Shown: one piece after another, positions 11,746 through 22,779 of the stretch
Layout of the letters: each line of letters opens with the position of its first letter
How positions within the stretch are numbered: position 1 is the stretch's first letter
Assembly (NCBI GenBank): GCA_024291935.2
Contig: CM044307.1
Coordinates: 97,655,461 to 97,719,460, forward strand
DNA from: Okapia johnstoni
Taxonomy: Eukaryota > Chordata > Mammalia > Artiodactyla > Giraffidae
Direction: 5' to 3'
Length of the DNA stretch: 64,000 nucleotides
Program-made: the position numbers and the translations under genes
Notes under the pieces: model-generated
What the model was told of the DNA's origin: nothing
Seen by the model: only the letters and a program-made list of their open reading frames with translations
The model's database searches: none

Positions 11746-13192
11746 GTCAACTACCAGGAGCTTTGGAAACAAATACGAAGATAAATCAAGCCAAATCCTC
11801 TAGCTCTCAGGGGCTGGTATGGGTGACAGAGTAACTCAGTGAATGGTTTCATAAAAGGAAAGTGCAGAAATACAGAAAGGGAGGAGTCAGGGTTGAGACT
11901 GGTTTGACAAAGAGGAAATGAAAAGCTTGTCAAAAAGATTTCAGTTTTATTTTTATGTTTTTGAAGTTTTATACCATGTATGTTTTTGATGTAATGTTTA
12001 TTCCAAACAAGCATTTTAAAGAAATCTCAATTGTATTAATTTCTTCCCCCGAATTTACTACTGTAAATTGTGTTTGAGATTAGAAGTTAGCAAACAGTGA
12101 GAAGGGAACTTTTCTTAATTACAAGCTTCCTTATCATTCTACTTAAGATTTTGGAGTAAATTAATATATTTACAAAAAAGACTGGTAAAGCTACCTGTAT
12201 TTTATGTATGTACACCAAATAAACTCTTTGCGAGGTTGGCAAATATTTAATTCTCAAATTTTTAAAAAGTGCTCTGGGGAAAAAAAATGCTCTGTAAGTC
12301 ATAGGTAGTAGTGATGAGGCCATGCACACTGGTTTATACAGACAAATTCTAAATTATTCATATTAGAAATGTCCTATTCATATTAGAAATGCTTTTCAAA
12401 TTATCATATTCCAAGACATGATAACTCAAAATCAGCCTGGGGTTGAATTTATTTACATTTTAAGAACATTTTTTAACATGTGTGAATTATTCCAACTGGT
12501 ATTTTATAATGCAAGGACTTTAGAAGTCTTTGCTCATTAAAAAGATTTTTTAAATAAATGTGCACTGATATACATGTTCACTATGTTATTAGTGTGTAGA
12601 AAATATACTGGGTCAGAGGTGAGGTGAAGCTCAAAAACTTGGAAATAGGGTTTCAGTTAATCATAAACTTACAATATCTATAGGAAATGAGTGCACTTAT
12701 GGATATGCAAAATCATAAAAGACAGGCTTATTGCCCGGGGAGTCCTGTTTAGGGTCTAACTGATTGCATTTATATTTTAAAAAGGTGGGAATTAATAAAC
12801 AGACAAAACTATGACAACAAAGGCAAGCCAGGTCCCCAGGACTTAGGCTGTCTCATTCTGTGGAGAGTCACAGCCTACACACAGCACTCAACTGTGAGCA
12901 GCTCCAACATTTCCTCTGGGAGATACTTACAGAGGGCAATCCCTCCACTGGGACAAGGTTTCAAGACCTGTCTTGAAACTCCATTTGCAAATAAGTACAC
13001 TGTCATCACTTCAATTTTACTGTTATTTAAGTTGCTTTAGGGGTTCTGAATCAGACTGAGGGAGACTGAAAGGCTCTGTAGCCATCTTTAGTACCCCATT
13101 GTACAGTTGCGTGTCTCAGGATATCGTGGAAGCCCTGAGGATTTAGAGGAAGATGCCTTTAGTTACAGGATATTTGTATCAGTTATTGGCAT
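11746..13192. other. Unassigned intergenic DNA
   Basis: AT-rich, no gene, no confident repeat family apart from the small direct repeat at 12356-12391. Confidence 0.4.
12356..12391. repeat. 16-bp direct repeat
   Basis: The unit attcatattagaaatg occurs at 12356-12371 and again, without mismatch, at 12376-12391, separated by 4 bp. Confidence 0.9.
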
Positions 13193-13213
13193 AGTGTGTG
13201 TGTGTGCTAAGTC

Positions 13214-14765
13214 ACTTCAGTTCAGTTCACTTGCTCAGTCATGTCCAACTCTTTGCAACCCCATGAATTGCAGCACGCCAGGCCTCCCTGTCCATCACCA
13301 ACTCCCGGAGCTTACCCAAAGTCATGTCCATCGAGTCGGTGATGCCATCCAGCCATCTCATCCTCTGTCGTCCCCTTCTCCTCCTGCCCCCAATCCTTCC
13401 CAGCATCAGGGTCTTTCCCAATGAGTCAACTCTTCTCATGAGGTGGCCAAAGTATTGAAGTTCTTCAGCTTCAACATCAGTCCTTCCAATGAACACCCAG
13501 GACTGATCTCCTTTAGGATGGACTGGTTGGATCTCCTTGCAGTCCAAGGGACTCTCAAGAGTTTTCTTCAACACCACAGTTTAAAAGCATCAGTTTTTTG
13601 GTGCTCAGCCTTCATCACCGTCCAACTCTCACATCCATACATGACCACTGGAAAAACCATAGCCTTCACTAGACGGACCTTTGTTGGCAAAGTAATGTCT
13701 CTGCTTTTTAATATGCGGTTTAGGTTGGTCATAACTTTCCACAGAGTAAGTGTCTTTTAATTTCATGGTTGTAATCACCATCTGCAATGATTTTGGAGCC
13801 CAAAAAAATAAAGTCTGACACTGTTTCCCCATCTATTTCCCATGAAGTGATGGGACCAGATGCCATGATCTTAGTTTTCTGAATGTTGAGCTTTAAGCCA
13901 ACTTTTTCACTCTCCTCTTTCACTTTCATCAAGAGGCTCTTTAGTTCTTCTTCACTTTCTGCCATAAGGGTGGTGTCATCTGCATATCTGAAGTTATTGA
14001 TATTTCTCCTGGCAATCTTGATTCCAGCTTGTGCTTCTTCCAGCCCAGCATTTCTCATGATGTACTCTGCATATAAGTTAAATAAGCAGGGTGACAATAT
14101 ACAGCCTTGACATACTCCTTTTCCTATTTGGAACCAGTCTGTTGTTCCATGTCCAGTTCTAACTGTTGCTTCCTGACCTGCATACACGTTTCTCAAGAGA
14201 CAGGTCAGGTGGTCTGGTATTCCCATTTCTTTAAGAATTTCCCACAGTTTATTGTGATCCACACAGTCAAAGGCTTTGGCATAGTCAATAAAGCAGAAAT
14301 AGATATTTTTCTGAAACACTCTTGCTTTTTCGATGATTCAGCAGATGTTGGCAATTTTATCTCTGGTTCCTCTGCCTTTTCTAAAACCAGCTTGAACATC
14401 TGGAAGTTCATGGTTCACGTATTGCCAAAGCCTGGCTTGGAGAATTTTGAGCATTACTTTACTAGCGTGTGAGATGAGTGCAATTGTGCAGTAGTTTGAG
14501 CATTCTTTGGCATTGCCTTTCTTTGGGATTGGAATGAAAACTGACCTTTTGCAGTCCTGTGGCCACTGCTGAGTTTTCCAAATTTTCTGGCATACTGAGT
14601 GCAGCACTTTCACAGCATCATCTTTCAGGATTTGAAATAGCTCAACTGGAATTCCATCACCTCCGCTAGCTTTGTTTGTAGTGATGCTTTCTAAGACCCA
14701 CTTGCCTTCACATTTCAGGATGTCTGGCTCTAGGTGAGTGATCACACCATCGTGATTATCTGGGT
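13214..14765 (-). mobile_element. BovB LINE with most of the RT domain
   Basis: A 1.55 kb antisense copy, 5' truncated. The minus strand carries most of the ORF2 reverse transcriptase. In order: NKASGGDGIPVELFQ, then VQAGFRKGRGTRD, then the first catalytic block (FIDYAKAFDCVDHNKLW), then FRYADDTTLMAESEEELKS with an intact YADD box at about 13969-13992 on the plus strand. Frame changes split this into several open pieces (135, 196 and 112 codons), so no functional enzyme is encoded. A (TG)n stretch sits at 13193-13206 beside the 3' tail. Confidence 0.93.
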
Positions 14766-14975
14766 CACTTCAATCATGTCCAACTCTGTGCAACCCTAGG
14801 GACTGTAGCCTGCCAAGCTCCTCTGTCCATGGGATTCTCCAGGCAAGAATACTGGAGTGGGTTTCCATGCTGTCCTCCAAGGGATCTGTCCTCCAGGGAT
14901 CGATAAGACCTGGGTCTCTTATATCTTCCACATTGGCACTCAGGTTCTTTACCACTAGCACCACCTGGGAAGCTC
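14766..14975 (-). mobile_element. Bov-tA SINE abutting BovB
   Basis: Antisense copy starting at the exact 5' truncation point of the BovB to its left and ending ccacctgggaagct. Either it inserted at the BovB edge or the two were joined at insertion. Confidence 0.85.
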
Positions 14976-14998
14976 TAATGGCATGGTACTTTTATAAA

Positions 14999-15130
14999 AT
15001 TATTCAATCTTTCTTTACTTTGGTTTGCTTATCTGTAAATAAATATAATAATATCTTGATCTTAGTTTAGTTATTTGGATCAAGATTCAATGTGTAACAA
15101 TGCCTAGGATACATTAAATACGTGAAATCA
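14999..15130 (+). mobile_element. Probable MIR fragment
   Basis: The 3' half is recognisable (tttgcttatctgtaaataaa, then gtaacaatgcctaggataca). Diverged. Confidence 0.4.
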
Positions 15131-15390
15131 TTTTGTCACCCTCCCCCCTAAACTTCTTTGCCACTTTATTAGTTTTCTATGCTGCTACAACAAATTACCA
15201 CAAATTTACTAAGTTAAAACAACCCAAATTTACTATATCACAGTTACGGAGGTCAGAAATCCAAGATGGAGCTCACTGGGCTAAAATCAAGCTGTTGGCA
15301 GAGCTGAATTACTTCTAAAGCTCTAAGGGAAGACTGGGGTTTTTTTTGTTGTTTTTTTTTTCCCAGCTTCTAGATACTATTCTTGGTTTG

Positions 15391-15962
15391 TGGCCTCCAG
15401 CTAGCAATTATCTCACTTGTACCTTTGCTTCTGTCATTATATCTTCTCTGACTGTGATACTTCTTCCTCTCTCTTTTAAAGACCCTTGTGATTACATTGT
15501 GCCTACTGGATAATCCCAGATAATCTTATAATCTTCCCATGTTAAGATCCTTCATTTAATCACATGTGCAAACTCCCTTTTGCCATGTATAATAATATAT
15601 TCACAGGTGTATTAAAGCCAACAGAGGATGTATGCCTACATATCTAGATGCATAGACAGAAAGATAGGTAGATAGAGCTATTTATATACCTTATGATAAG
15701 GAGTTGCCGAGATACGTAGATATATATCTTCTGTTGGCTCTTACTAATACACCTGTGAATATATTATTATACATGGCAAAGGGAGTTTGCACATTAAATG
15801 AAGGATCTTGAGAAGGGAAGATTATAAGATTATCTGGGATTATCCAGTAGGCACAATGTAATCACAAGGGTCTTTAAAAGGGAGAGGAAGAAGTGTCACA
15901 GTCAGAGAAGATATAATGACAGAAGCAAAGGTACGAGTGATGTAATTGCTAGCTGGAGGCCA
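15391..15962. repeat. Inverted repeat of LTR flank at BovB 5' junction
   Basis: Arm 1 at 15391-15645 lies in the outer and second LTRs. Arm 2 at 15709-15962 is its reverse complement and lies inside the inserted DNA, directly before BovB. The spacer is about 63 bp. Identity by eye is above 90% with a few small indels. Arm 2 crosses the LTR/LTR junction of arm 1, so it copies the pre-insertion locus. Confidence 0.92.
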
Positions 15963-16934
15963 TGTGTCCAAAACATGGACATCACCAGATAGTCAACACC
16001 GAAATCAGATTTATTATATTCTTTGCAGCCAAGATGGAGAAGCTCTATACAGTCAGCAAAAACAAGACTGGGAGCTGACTGTGGCTCAGATCATGAATTC
16101 CTTATTGCCAAATTCAGACGTAAATTGTAGAAAGTAGGGAAAACCACTAGACTGTTCAGGTATGACCTGAATCAAATCCCTTAACGATTATACAGTGGAA
16201 GAGAGAAATAGACTTAAGGGATTAGATCTGATAGACAGATCTGATGAACTATGGACGGAGGTTCATGACATTGTACAGGAGACAGGTATCAAGATCATCC
16301 CCAAGAAAAAGAAATACAAAAAGGCAAAATGGCTGTCTGAGGAGGCCTTACAAATAGCTGTGAAAAGAAGAGAAGCGAAAAGCAAAGGAGAAAAGGAAAG
16401 ATATACCCATTTGAATGTGGAGTTCCAAAGAATAGCAAGGAGAGATAAGAAAGCCTTCTTCAGTGATCAGTGCAAAGAAATAGAGGAAAACAACAGAATG
16501 GGAACGACTAGAGATCACTTCAAGAAAATTAGAGATACCACGGGAACATTTCATGCAAAGATGGGCTCAATAAAGGACAGAAATGGTATGGATCTAACAG
16601 AAGCAGAAGATATTAAGAAGAGGTGGCAAGAATACACAGAAGAACTGTGCAAAAAAGATCTTCACTACCCAGATAATCACGATAGTGTGATCATACACCT
16701 AGAGCCAGACATCCTGGAATGCGAAGTCAAGTGGACCTTAGGAAGCATCACTATTAACAAAGCTAGTGGAGGTGATGGAATTCCAGTTGAACTATTTCAA
16801 ATCCTAAAAGATGATGCTGTGAAAGAGATGCACTCAATATGCCAGCAGATTTGGAAAACTCAGCAGTGGCCACAGGACTGGAAAAGATCAGTTTTCATTC
16901 CAACCCCAAAAAAAGGCAATGCCAAAGAATGTTC

Positions 16935-17207
16935 TGCTGCTGCTGCTAAGTCGTTTCAGTCGTATCCGACTCTATGGGACCCATAGATGGCAGCCCACCA
17001 GGCTCCCCCCGTCCCTGGGATTCTCCAGGCAAGAACACTGGAGTGGGTTGCCATTTCCTTCTCCAATGCAGGAAAGTGAAAAGTGAAAGTGAAGTCGCTC
17101 AGTCGTGTCCGACTCTTAGCGACCCCATGGACTGCAGCCTACCAGGCTCCTCCATCCGTGGGATTTTCCAGGCAAGAGTACTGGACTGGGTACCATTGCC
17201 TTCTCTG
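16935..17207 (-). mobile_element. BOV-A2 SINE inside BovB
   Basis: Antisense dimer starting with the reverse of the AGC tail (tgctgctgctgctaagtc). The flanks aaagaatgttc at 16924-16934 and 17208-17218 are an exact 11-bp target-site duplication. It splits the BovB RT domain and creates hybrid reading frames. Confidence 0.96.
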
Positions 17208-18462
17208 AAAGAATGTTCAATTGCACTCATTTCACATGCTACTAAATTAATGCTTAAAATTCTCCAAGCCAGTCTTCAACAATATGTGAATCATGAACTT
17301 CCAGATGTTCAAGCTGGTTTTAGAAAAGGGAGAGGAACCAGAGGTCAAATTGCCAACATCTGTTGGATCATCGAAAAAGCAAGAGAGTTCCAGAAAAATA
17401 TCTATTTCTGCTTTATTGACTATGCCAAAGCATTTGACTGTGTGGATCACCACAACCTACGGAAAATTCTTAAAGAGATGGAAATACCTGACCACCTGAC
17501 CTGCCTCCTGAGAAATCTGTATGCAGGTCAAGAAGCAAAAGTTAGAACTGGACATGGAACGACAGACTGGTTTGGCTGTATATTGTCATCCTGCTTATTT
17601 AACTTATATGCAGAGTACATCATGAGAAATGCTGGGCTGGAGGAAGCACAAGCTGGAAGCAAGATTGCCAGGAGAAATATCAATAACCTCAGATATGCAG
17701 ATGCCACCACCCTTATGGCAGAAAGTAAAGAAGAACTAAAGAGCCTCTTGATGAAAGTGAAAGAGGAGAGTGAAAAAGTTGGCTTAAACATTCAGAAAAC
17801 TAAGATCAGGGCATCTGGTCCCATCACTTCGTGGGAAATAGATGAAGAAACAGTGTCAGACATTATTTTTGGGGGGCTCCAAAATCACTGCAGATGGTGA
17901 TTGAAGCCATGAAATTAAAAGACACTTACTCCTTGGAAGGAAAGTTATGACCAACCTAGATAGTATATTAAAAAGCAGAGACATTACTTTGCCAACAAAG
18001 GTCCGCCTAGTCAAGGCTATGGTTTTTCCAGTAGTCATGTACGGATATGAGAGTTGGACTATAAAGAAAGCTGAGCACTGAAGAATTGATGCTTTTGAAC
18101 TGTGGTGTTGGAGAAGACTCTTGAGAGTCCCTTGGACTACAAGAAGATCCAACCAGTCCATCCTAAAGGAGATCAGTCCTGGGTATTCATTGGAAGGAGT
18201 GGTGCTGAAGCTGAAACTCCAATACTTTGACCACCTGATGCAAAGAACTGGCTCACTTGAAAAGAACCCTGATGCTGGGAAAGATTGAAGGCGGGAGGAG
18301 AAGGGGGTGACAGAGGATGAGATGGTTGGATGGCATCACCAACTCAATGGACCTGAGTTTGAGTAAACTCCGGGAGTTGGTGATGGACAGGGAGGCCTGG
18401 AGTGCTGCAGTCCATGGGGTTGCAAAGAGTCAGATATAACTGAGCAACTGAACTGAACTGAA

Positions 18463-18486
18463 GAACATAATCTTTATATTTGCATT
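18463..18486. other. Non-BovB spacer shared with 32.26 kb
   Basis: 24 bp between the BovB tail and a Bov-tA, containing taatctttatatttgcatt. The same spacer, with two differences, follows the BovB tail at 32260-32283. Confidence 0.9.
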
Positions 18487-18690
18487 GTGTGCATGCATGT
18501 TCAACTCTTTGTGATGCTATGGACTGTAGCCTGCCAGGCTCCTCTGTCCATGAGAGTCTCCAGGGAAGAAGACTGGTTGGTTGCCACACCCTTCTGCAGG
18601 GATCTTCCCGATCCAGGGATCAACCCATGTCTCTTAAGTCTCCTGCATTGGCAGGTGGGTTCTTTACCACTAGTGCTGCCAGGGAAGCCC
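18487..18690 (-). mobile_element. Bov-tA SINE in BovB tail
   Basis: Antisense copy. It is followed by a second BovB tail (gactgagcgactgaactgaa) that ends at the target-site duplication of the host BovB. The copy and its left spacer resemble the Bov-tA at 32285-32490 closely. Confidence 0.9.
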
Positions 18691-19089
18691 TGAGACTGAG
18701 CGACTGAACTGAACTGAAGGAGTTGCCTTCCTTATGGATGTTGGCATGTCCAAAATCTGCAGTATGGGCTGACAGGCTCAAGACCCAGGAGAGAGGATGG
18801 TGCACATAAAGTCTAAAGGCAGTCTGTTGGAGAATTTTCTCTTGCTCAGGGAGGGTAGTCTTTTTGTTCTATTCAGGCTTTCAGCTGATTGGATGAGACC
18901 CACCCACATTATGGAAGGCAGTCTGTGTTCATGCATGTAAACATCAATTGCATTCAAAAACACTCTCCAATTTGACACATAAAATTAACCATCACAACAG
19001 GTTTCAGGGATTAGGATTTGGACATTTTGGTGCATGGCAATTATTCTGCCTACCACAAGCGTCTCTCTTGATATCCACATTCTGACCTC

Positions 19090-19357
19090 TGTGCTAAGTC
19101 ACTTCAGTCGTGTCCAACTCTGTGCGACCCCATAGACGGCAGCCCACCAGGCTCCGCCGTCCCTGGGATTCTCCAGGCAAGAATACTGGAGTGGGTTGCC
19201 ATTTCCTTCTCCAATGCATGAAAGGGAAAAGTGAAAGTGAAGTTGCTCAGTTGTGTCCGACTCTTAGCAACCCCATGGACTGTAGCCTACCAGGCTCCTC
19301 CATCCACTGGATTTTCCAGGCAAGAGTACTGGAGTGGGGAGCCATTGCCTTCTCCGG
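19090..19357 (-). mobile_element. BOV-A2 SINE
   Basis: Antisense dimer with both monomers (gtgtccaactctgtgcgacc and gtgtccgactcttagcaacc) and the junction aaagtgaaagtgaag. Confidence 0.94.
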
Positions 19358-19399
19358 TGCTAGCTACTAAATCTCTAAACAAGCTATCCCAGTTTTTGC

Positions 19400-19690
19400 T
19401 TATAAGCAACTCACATTTGCAGAAGAGGACACACAAATTGATAAGTACAATACAATAGAGTGGGTGTAATGATACAGCTATGCACAGTATGTCATGGTAA
19501 TACAGAAGAGAGGCATGCAGTTCAGCTTGGGGGTGGGAAGTACAGGTGGAGAAGGTGGGGGTAACAAAGAAAGCTTTCTAAAAGGGACGATGTTTAAGCT
19601 GAATTGTTAAAAATATGTGGGAGTTTAAAAAGGGAAAAGCCGTTGCAGGCAGAGGAGTCAGCCTGAGCACAGAGAAATAACTATTCCACT
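19400..19690 (-). mobile_element. Possible old LINE (L2-like) fragment, antisense
   Basis: gggacgatgtttaagctga, then gccgttgcaggcagaggagt recall the antisense of L2. Strongly diverged. Confidence 0.3.
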
Positions 19691-19939
19691 GATTCTATAC
19701 TCAACTAGTAACTTTCTCATTTTAATTTATAATAACTTAAATTTTTTTTTCTGTAAGGAAAGAACATGTTGGCCAGAGAACTCAAGGCCCCAGTTCTCCT
19801 GGAAATAATATTTCTAAGTGTAAATGGATAAAATGGCATTTAGTTGTATATACATGTCTTTGTGGCATGGTGGGCACTATTGGATACTGACTAAACAACC
19901 ATCTGGCCTTTATTTCCTCCTAACAAAAATCCAGTTTTA

Positions 19940-20420
19940 GTTCAGAGATGTGATGGCAGTATACTCAGGGAAGGTGAGTCCCTCCTTAGTCCCAGAGGAC
20001 AATTCATGAGTGTTCTAACTCAGTGGGAATATACATTCCTTTTTGTTGTGATTGGTTTAAGGAAGTCATGTGACACAGTTGTGGCCATTGAGGGAAAAAA
20101 GAGGAAAGAGAAGTTAGGTGGGGCACTTCTAGAAAAGATTTTCCTTCCTCACAGAAAGAGAGATACATGGGAGCAGCTCTTAGTTCTTCTATCTTGCTTG
20201 CTTTTTGACTTTGTTGTTTAAGACTGTGGTGTTTGGAGCTGAGGCAGCTATTTTGTTACCATGAAGAACATATTTTGACATACCAAACATGCCAACAGAA
20301 AGATGAAAAGAGCCTGGAACCTAAGTGACATCATTGAGCAGCTGGACTAAAGGTGCTAGATAGAGGTCAGATAAGACTGCATGCTGGGTGCCTTTAGAGG
20401 TTATCTGCACGATAATCAGA
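19940..20420. repeat. Ancient interspersed repeat, family not named
   Basis: Order of blocks (gtgacacagttgtggccatt, then gaggcagctattttgttacc, then gagcctggaacctaagtgac) recalls a common eutherian repeat, but I cannot name it. Confidence 0.3.
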
Positions 20421-21875
20421 CTGTGTTATCTAGATTAATGCCTTCTACATTATTTAGGAAAGAATATTTGTCTTTTTAGCTTTTCATAGTCTAATGGGCC
20501 AGACTCCAGGAGAATGTAAGGAAATGAAAGAAAAGCCCATCCTGAGAGAAGATTTATTTATTTCAAACATTTTCTAAGCCCTTTCTATAAAGGACTAAGC
20601 TTTATACCTATAAATCAAGAGAAATCACCTCACCTAACATTCTATCTGCCTTTCTCCTCCAATTTTTGGAACTCTCTTGTTCTGATCATTTCTTAGATAT
20701 TAAGGAAACTCTTTTGCTTGTAGAATTTTTGTACATGACCATTAGATTAGAAAGATTTCAACTGTATATAAAATTTCTGTTTTTAAAGACATACAGAGAT
20801 GTTTAAATTTAGAAACAACATGGTTCATTCTTCCTTTTGATCATAAATTTTGATTTATATTTCTTCACAGCAAATTACATCTTCCCTGAGATTCTCTAAA
20901 AAGTATGAGGTTTATATACACACATCTTTAGAATCATGAATTTCACTGGTGTGAGTTAACAAATTGACAAATAGATAATGAATAAAAGAACTAGAAAATA
21001 TATTTCAAACTAAAATGAGTATTCCATTCAGCACCTCTTGTTACTTTTTAAACTGTGTTTTACTACCATTAAAGTACAGTAAGTGGGCTGAGCTGTTATT
21101 GTGCATCCTTGCATTATATATTGATTTATAGCACATTTAAGTAGCCATTATTCTCACTGCCGTGAAGTGCTTGTGCTCTGCTCACTCGACAAGCAAACAT
21201 TTCAAATTACAGTACATTAAGATGTCAATGACAAAAGGGAACATTCTAAAAATAAAGTGATTTTTAAGCATTTTATAAAATGACTAACTCTTCCTTTGCC
21301 AGAGAGTACACACTCTACATTTCTTCAAATGCTTCTTAGAAACTCTTGCGAAACAAAGAGACATACTTCTAATTATTCTTCCTTGGTGGGTTAGTTTCAA
21401 GAAATAATGTTTCCCTGATTCTCTGGCATTCGTTACTGTAGAATTAGACTTGCTTTTCAGACAAAGATAAAACTTGGATAACAAGGATAAATGAATGGAT
21501 ACTTTGTTGATTTTCCTGACAACCTTTTCATTTCCATTTCTGGTTAAAGCCAGACATTGATCTCATATCTTTAAGCAGAAACTTAGTGACTCTCAGTTCT
21601 CATTCATGGTATGAAGTAAATGTTCGAAAAGCACCACTTCTGTGTCCACAGTGCTACTTTACCGTGGCTTTGCTCCCACGATAGCAAATTTTTTCTGAAG
21701 TGCCTGTGTATGAGTAAAACATTTCACTACCGTTTTTAGAGTCTTCTGAAGCCTAATAGATTTGACAAAACACTCCCTTTTCTGGATGGCTTATGAAAAT
21801 ATCGTTTAAGGCAAGCCTGATCCCTGATGAGCTCAACGTTTTGGATTACCTTACTCAGAGAAGAGCTTTAGGAAT
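20421..21875. other. Probably single-copy intergenic DNA
   Basis: No gene and no repeat found. The part 21040-21260 is the least repeat-like and could be a conserved non-coding element. That is a guess from the absence of repeat features. Confidence 0.4.
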
Positions 21876-21970
21876 TTGTTCTTTCAACAAATATTTATTG
21901 AGTGCCTGTGGTGGAATGGATGCTAGAGATACATCAATGACCAAGACTAAGCTGGTTCTCTGTTTTGCAT
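21876..21970 (-). mobile_element. L2 3' end
   Basis: Antisense L2 terminus: tctttcaacaaatatttatt, gagtgcctg, then gctagagatacatcaatgac. Confidence 0.65.
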
Positions 21971-22029
21971 TTCAGCCTGGAGGGGAGGGGATGGGGATGA
22001 GGCATGTGTAAGGGAAAGAATATCACTTG

Positions 22030-22290
22030 TGTTAACTAAGGGCCTCTCTGTGCCAGCTCATGTATTGATTACTATCCATGTATGCTCACACATAGACCTC
22101 AAGGAAACTCTATGCAGAATGTATTTTTATAATTATCCACATTTCACCGATGACACACTGGGACTTAGAGAAATTTCTAACTTGCTCAAGACTGAAGAGC
22201 TTATTTATAAGCAGCAGAGCTAGGAATTCAACCCCAGGTTCCCTGAATTCAAACTCTTCCACTCAAACACTATGCCAAAATGTCTCTCTA
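22030..22290 (-). mobile_element. MIR SINE
   Basis: Antisense MIR: ccacatttcaccgatgacac, gggacttagagaaatttcta, then cagagctaggaattcaaccc. Confidence 0.65.
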
Positions 22291-22530
22291 TAATCTCAAG
22301 GTGATATCTGCCAATAAAAGAAAACAGACTTTGTTTTTTCTTACTTGAAAATAAGATGCTTCCTTCATATTTGAGTTGAAGTACTTTCTCTATGCATGTG
22401 GCAACATGACTGGATGTCTTTGTGCTTAAGTGTTAATCTCACTGTTAGCAAGTGGGTTGTCATCTTAAAATAAGCCAACCAGAGAGGCCTCTGGTACACA
22501 GATTAGATACATGCATACGTATAAGATTAT

Positions 22531-22761
22531 ACACACACACATTTAGTGTGTGTGTGTAATTGGTGGCTCAGATGGTAAAGAATCTAAAATGTGGGAGACC
22601 CAGGTTCAATCCCTGGGTTGGGAAGATCCCCTGGAGAAGGAAATGGCAACCCACTCCAGTATTCTTGCCTGGGAAATTCCATGGACAGAGGAACCTGGCA
22701 GGCTATAGCCTGTAGGGTTGCAAAGAATCAGACACAACTGAGTGCCTAACACACACACACA
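22531..22761 (+). mobile_element. Bov-tA SINE between (AC)n/(TG)n runs
   Basis: Bov-tA body at 22561-22750. It is bracketed by acacacacacattt at 22531-22544 and acacacacacattatt at about 22751-22766, which may be a target-site duplication in a dinucleotide repeat. A (TG)n run at 22546-22557 precedes the element. Confidence 0.9.
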
Positions 22762-22779
22762 TTATTATGTATATAATGG

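Larger units (their letters stand above)
15709..18716 (+). mobile_element. BovB LINE insertion, largest copy in window
   Basis: Flanked by an exact 11-bp target-site duplication aaggagttgcc (15698-15708 and 18717-18727). BovB sequence begins at about 15970 and ends in the tail gactgaactgaactgaa. The plus strand keeps 263 codons at 16195-16986 (endonuclease-RT linker and RT fingers, NKASGGDGIPVELFQ) and 308 codons at 16974-17900 (RT with FIDYAKAFDCVDH). The catalytic box reads YADA instead of YADD at about 17695-17706, and a stop follows at about 17901. The copy is therefore dead. BOV-A2 and Bov-tA insertions lie within it. Confidence 0.93.
15608..18996 (+). mobile_element. Second MaLR-type LTR, nested and interrupted
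   Basis: The left end tgtattaaagccaacagagg starts at 15608. The right end tgacacataaaattaacc...atcaca stops at 18996. The flanks acagg (15603-15607) and acagg (18997-19001) are an exact 5-bp target-site duplication, the size expected of ERVL-MaLR LTRs. The middle (15709-18716) is a later BovB insertion. Confidence 0.8.
15166..19057 (+). mobile_element. MaLR LTR (MLT1 group), interrupted
   Basis: The outer layer of a nest. The left part (15166-15607) starts tattagttttctatgctgct and includes gacccttgtgattacattgt and gccatgtataataatatatt. The right part (19002-19057) continues with ttcagggattaggatttgg and ends ttctgcctaccaca. The halves join seamlessly when the second LTR and one copy of acagg are removed. 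No retroviral internal sequence remains. Confidence 0.75.

Noticed and set aside
16195..17900. Long open frames (263 and 308 codons) that could be read as a host gene
   Set aside because: They encode BovB reverse-transcriptase sequence, with a BOV-A2 inside and an altered catalytic box. They belong to a dead LINE.
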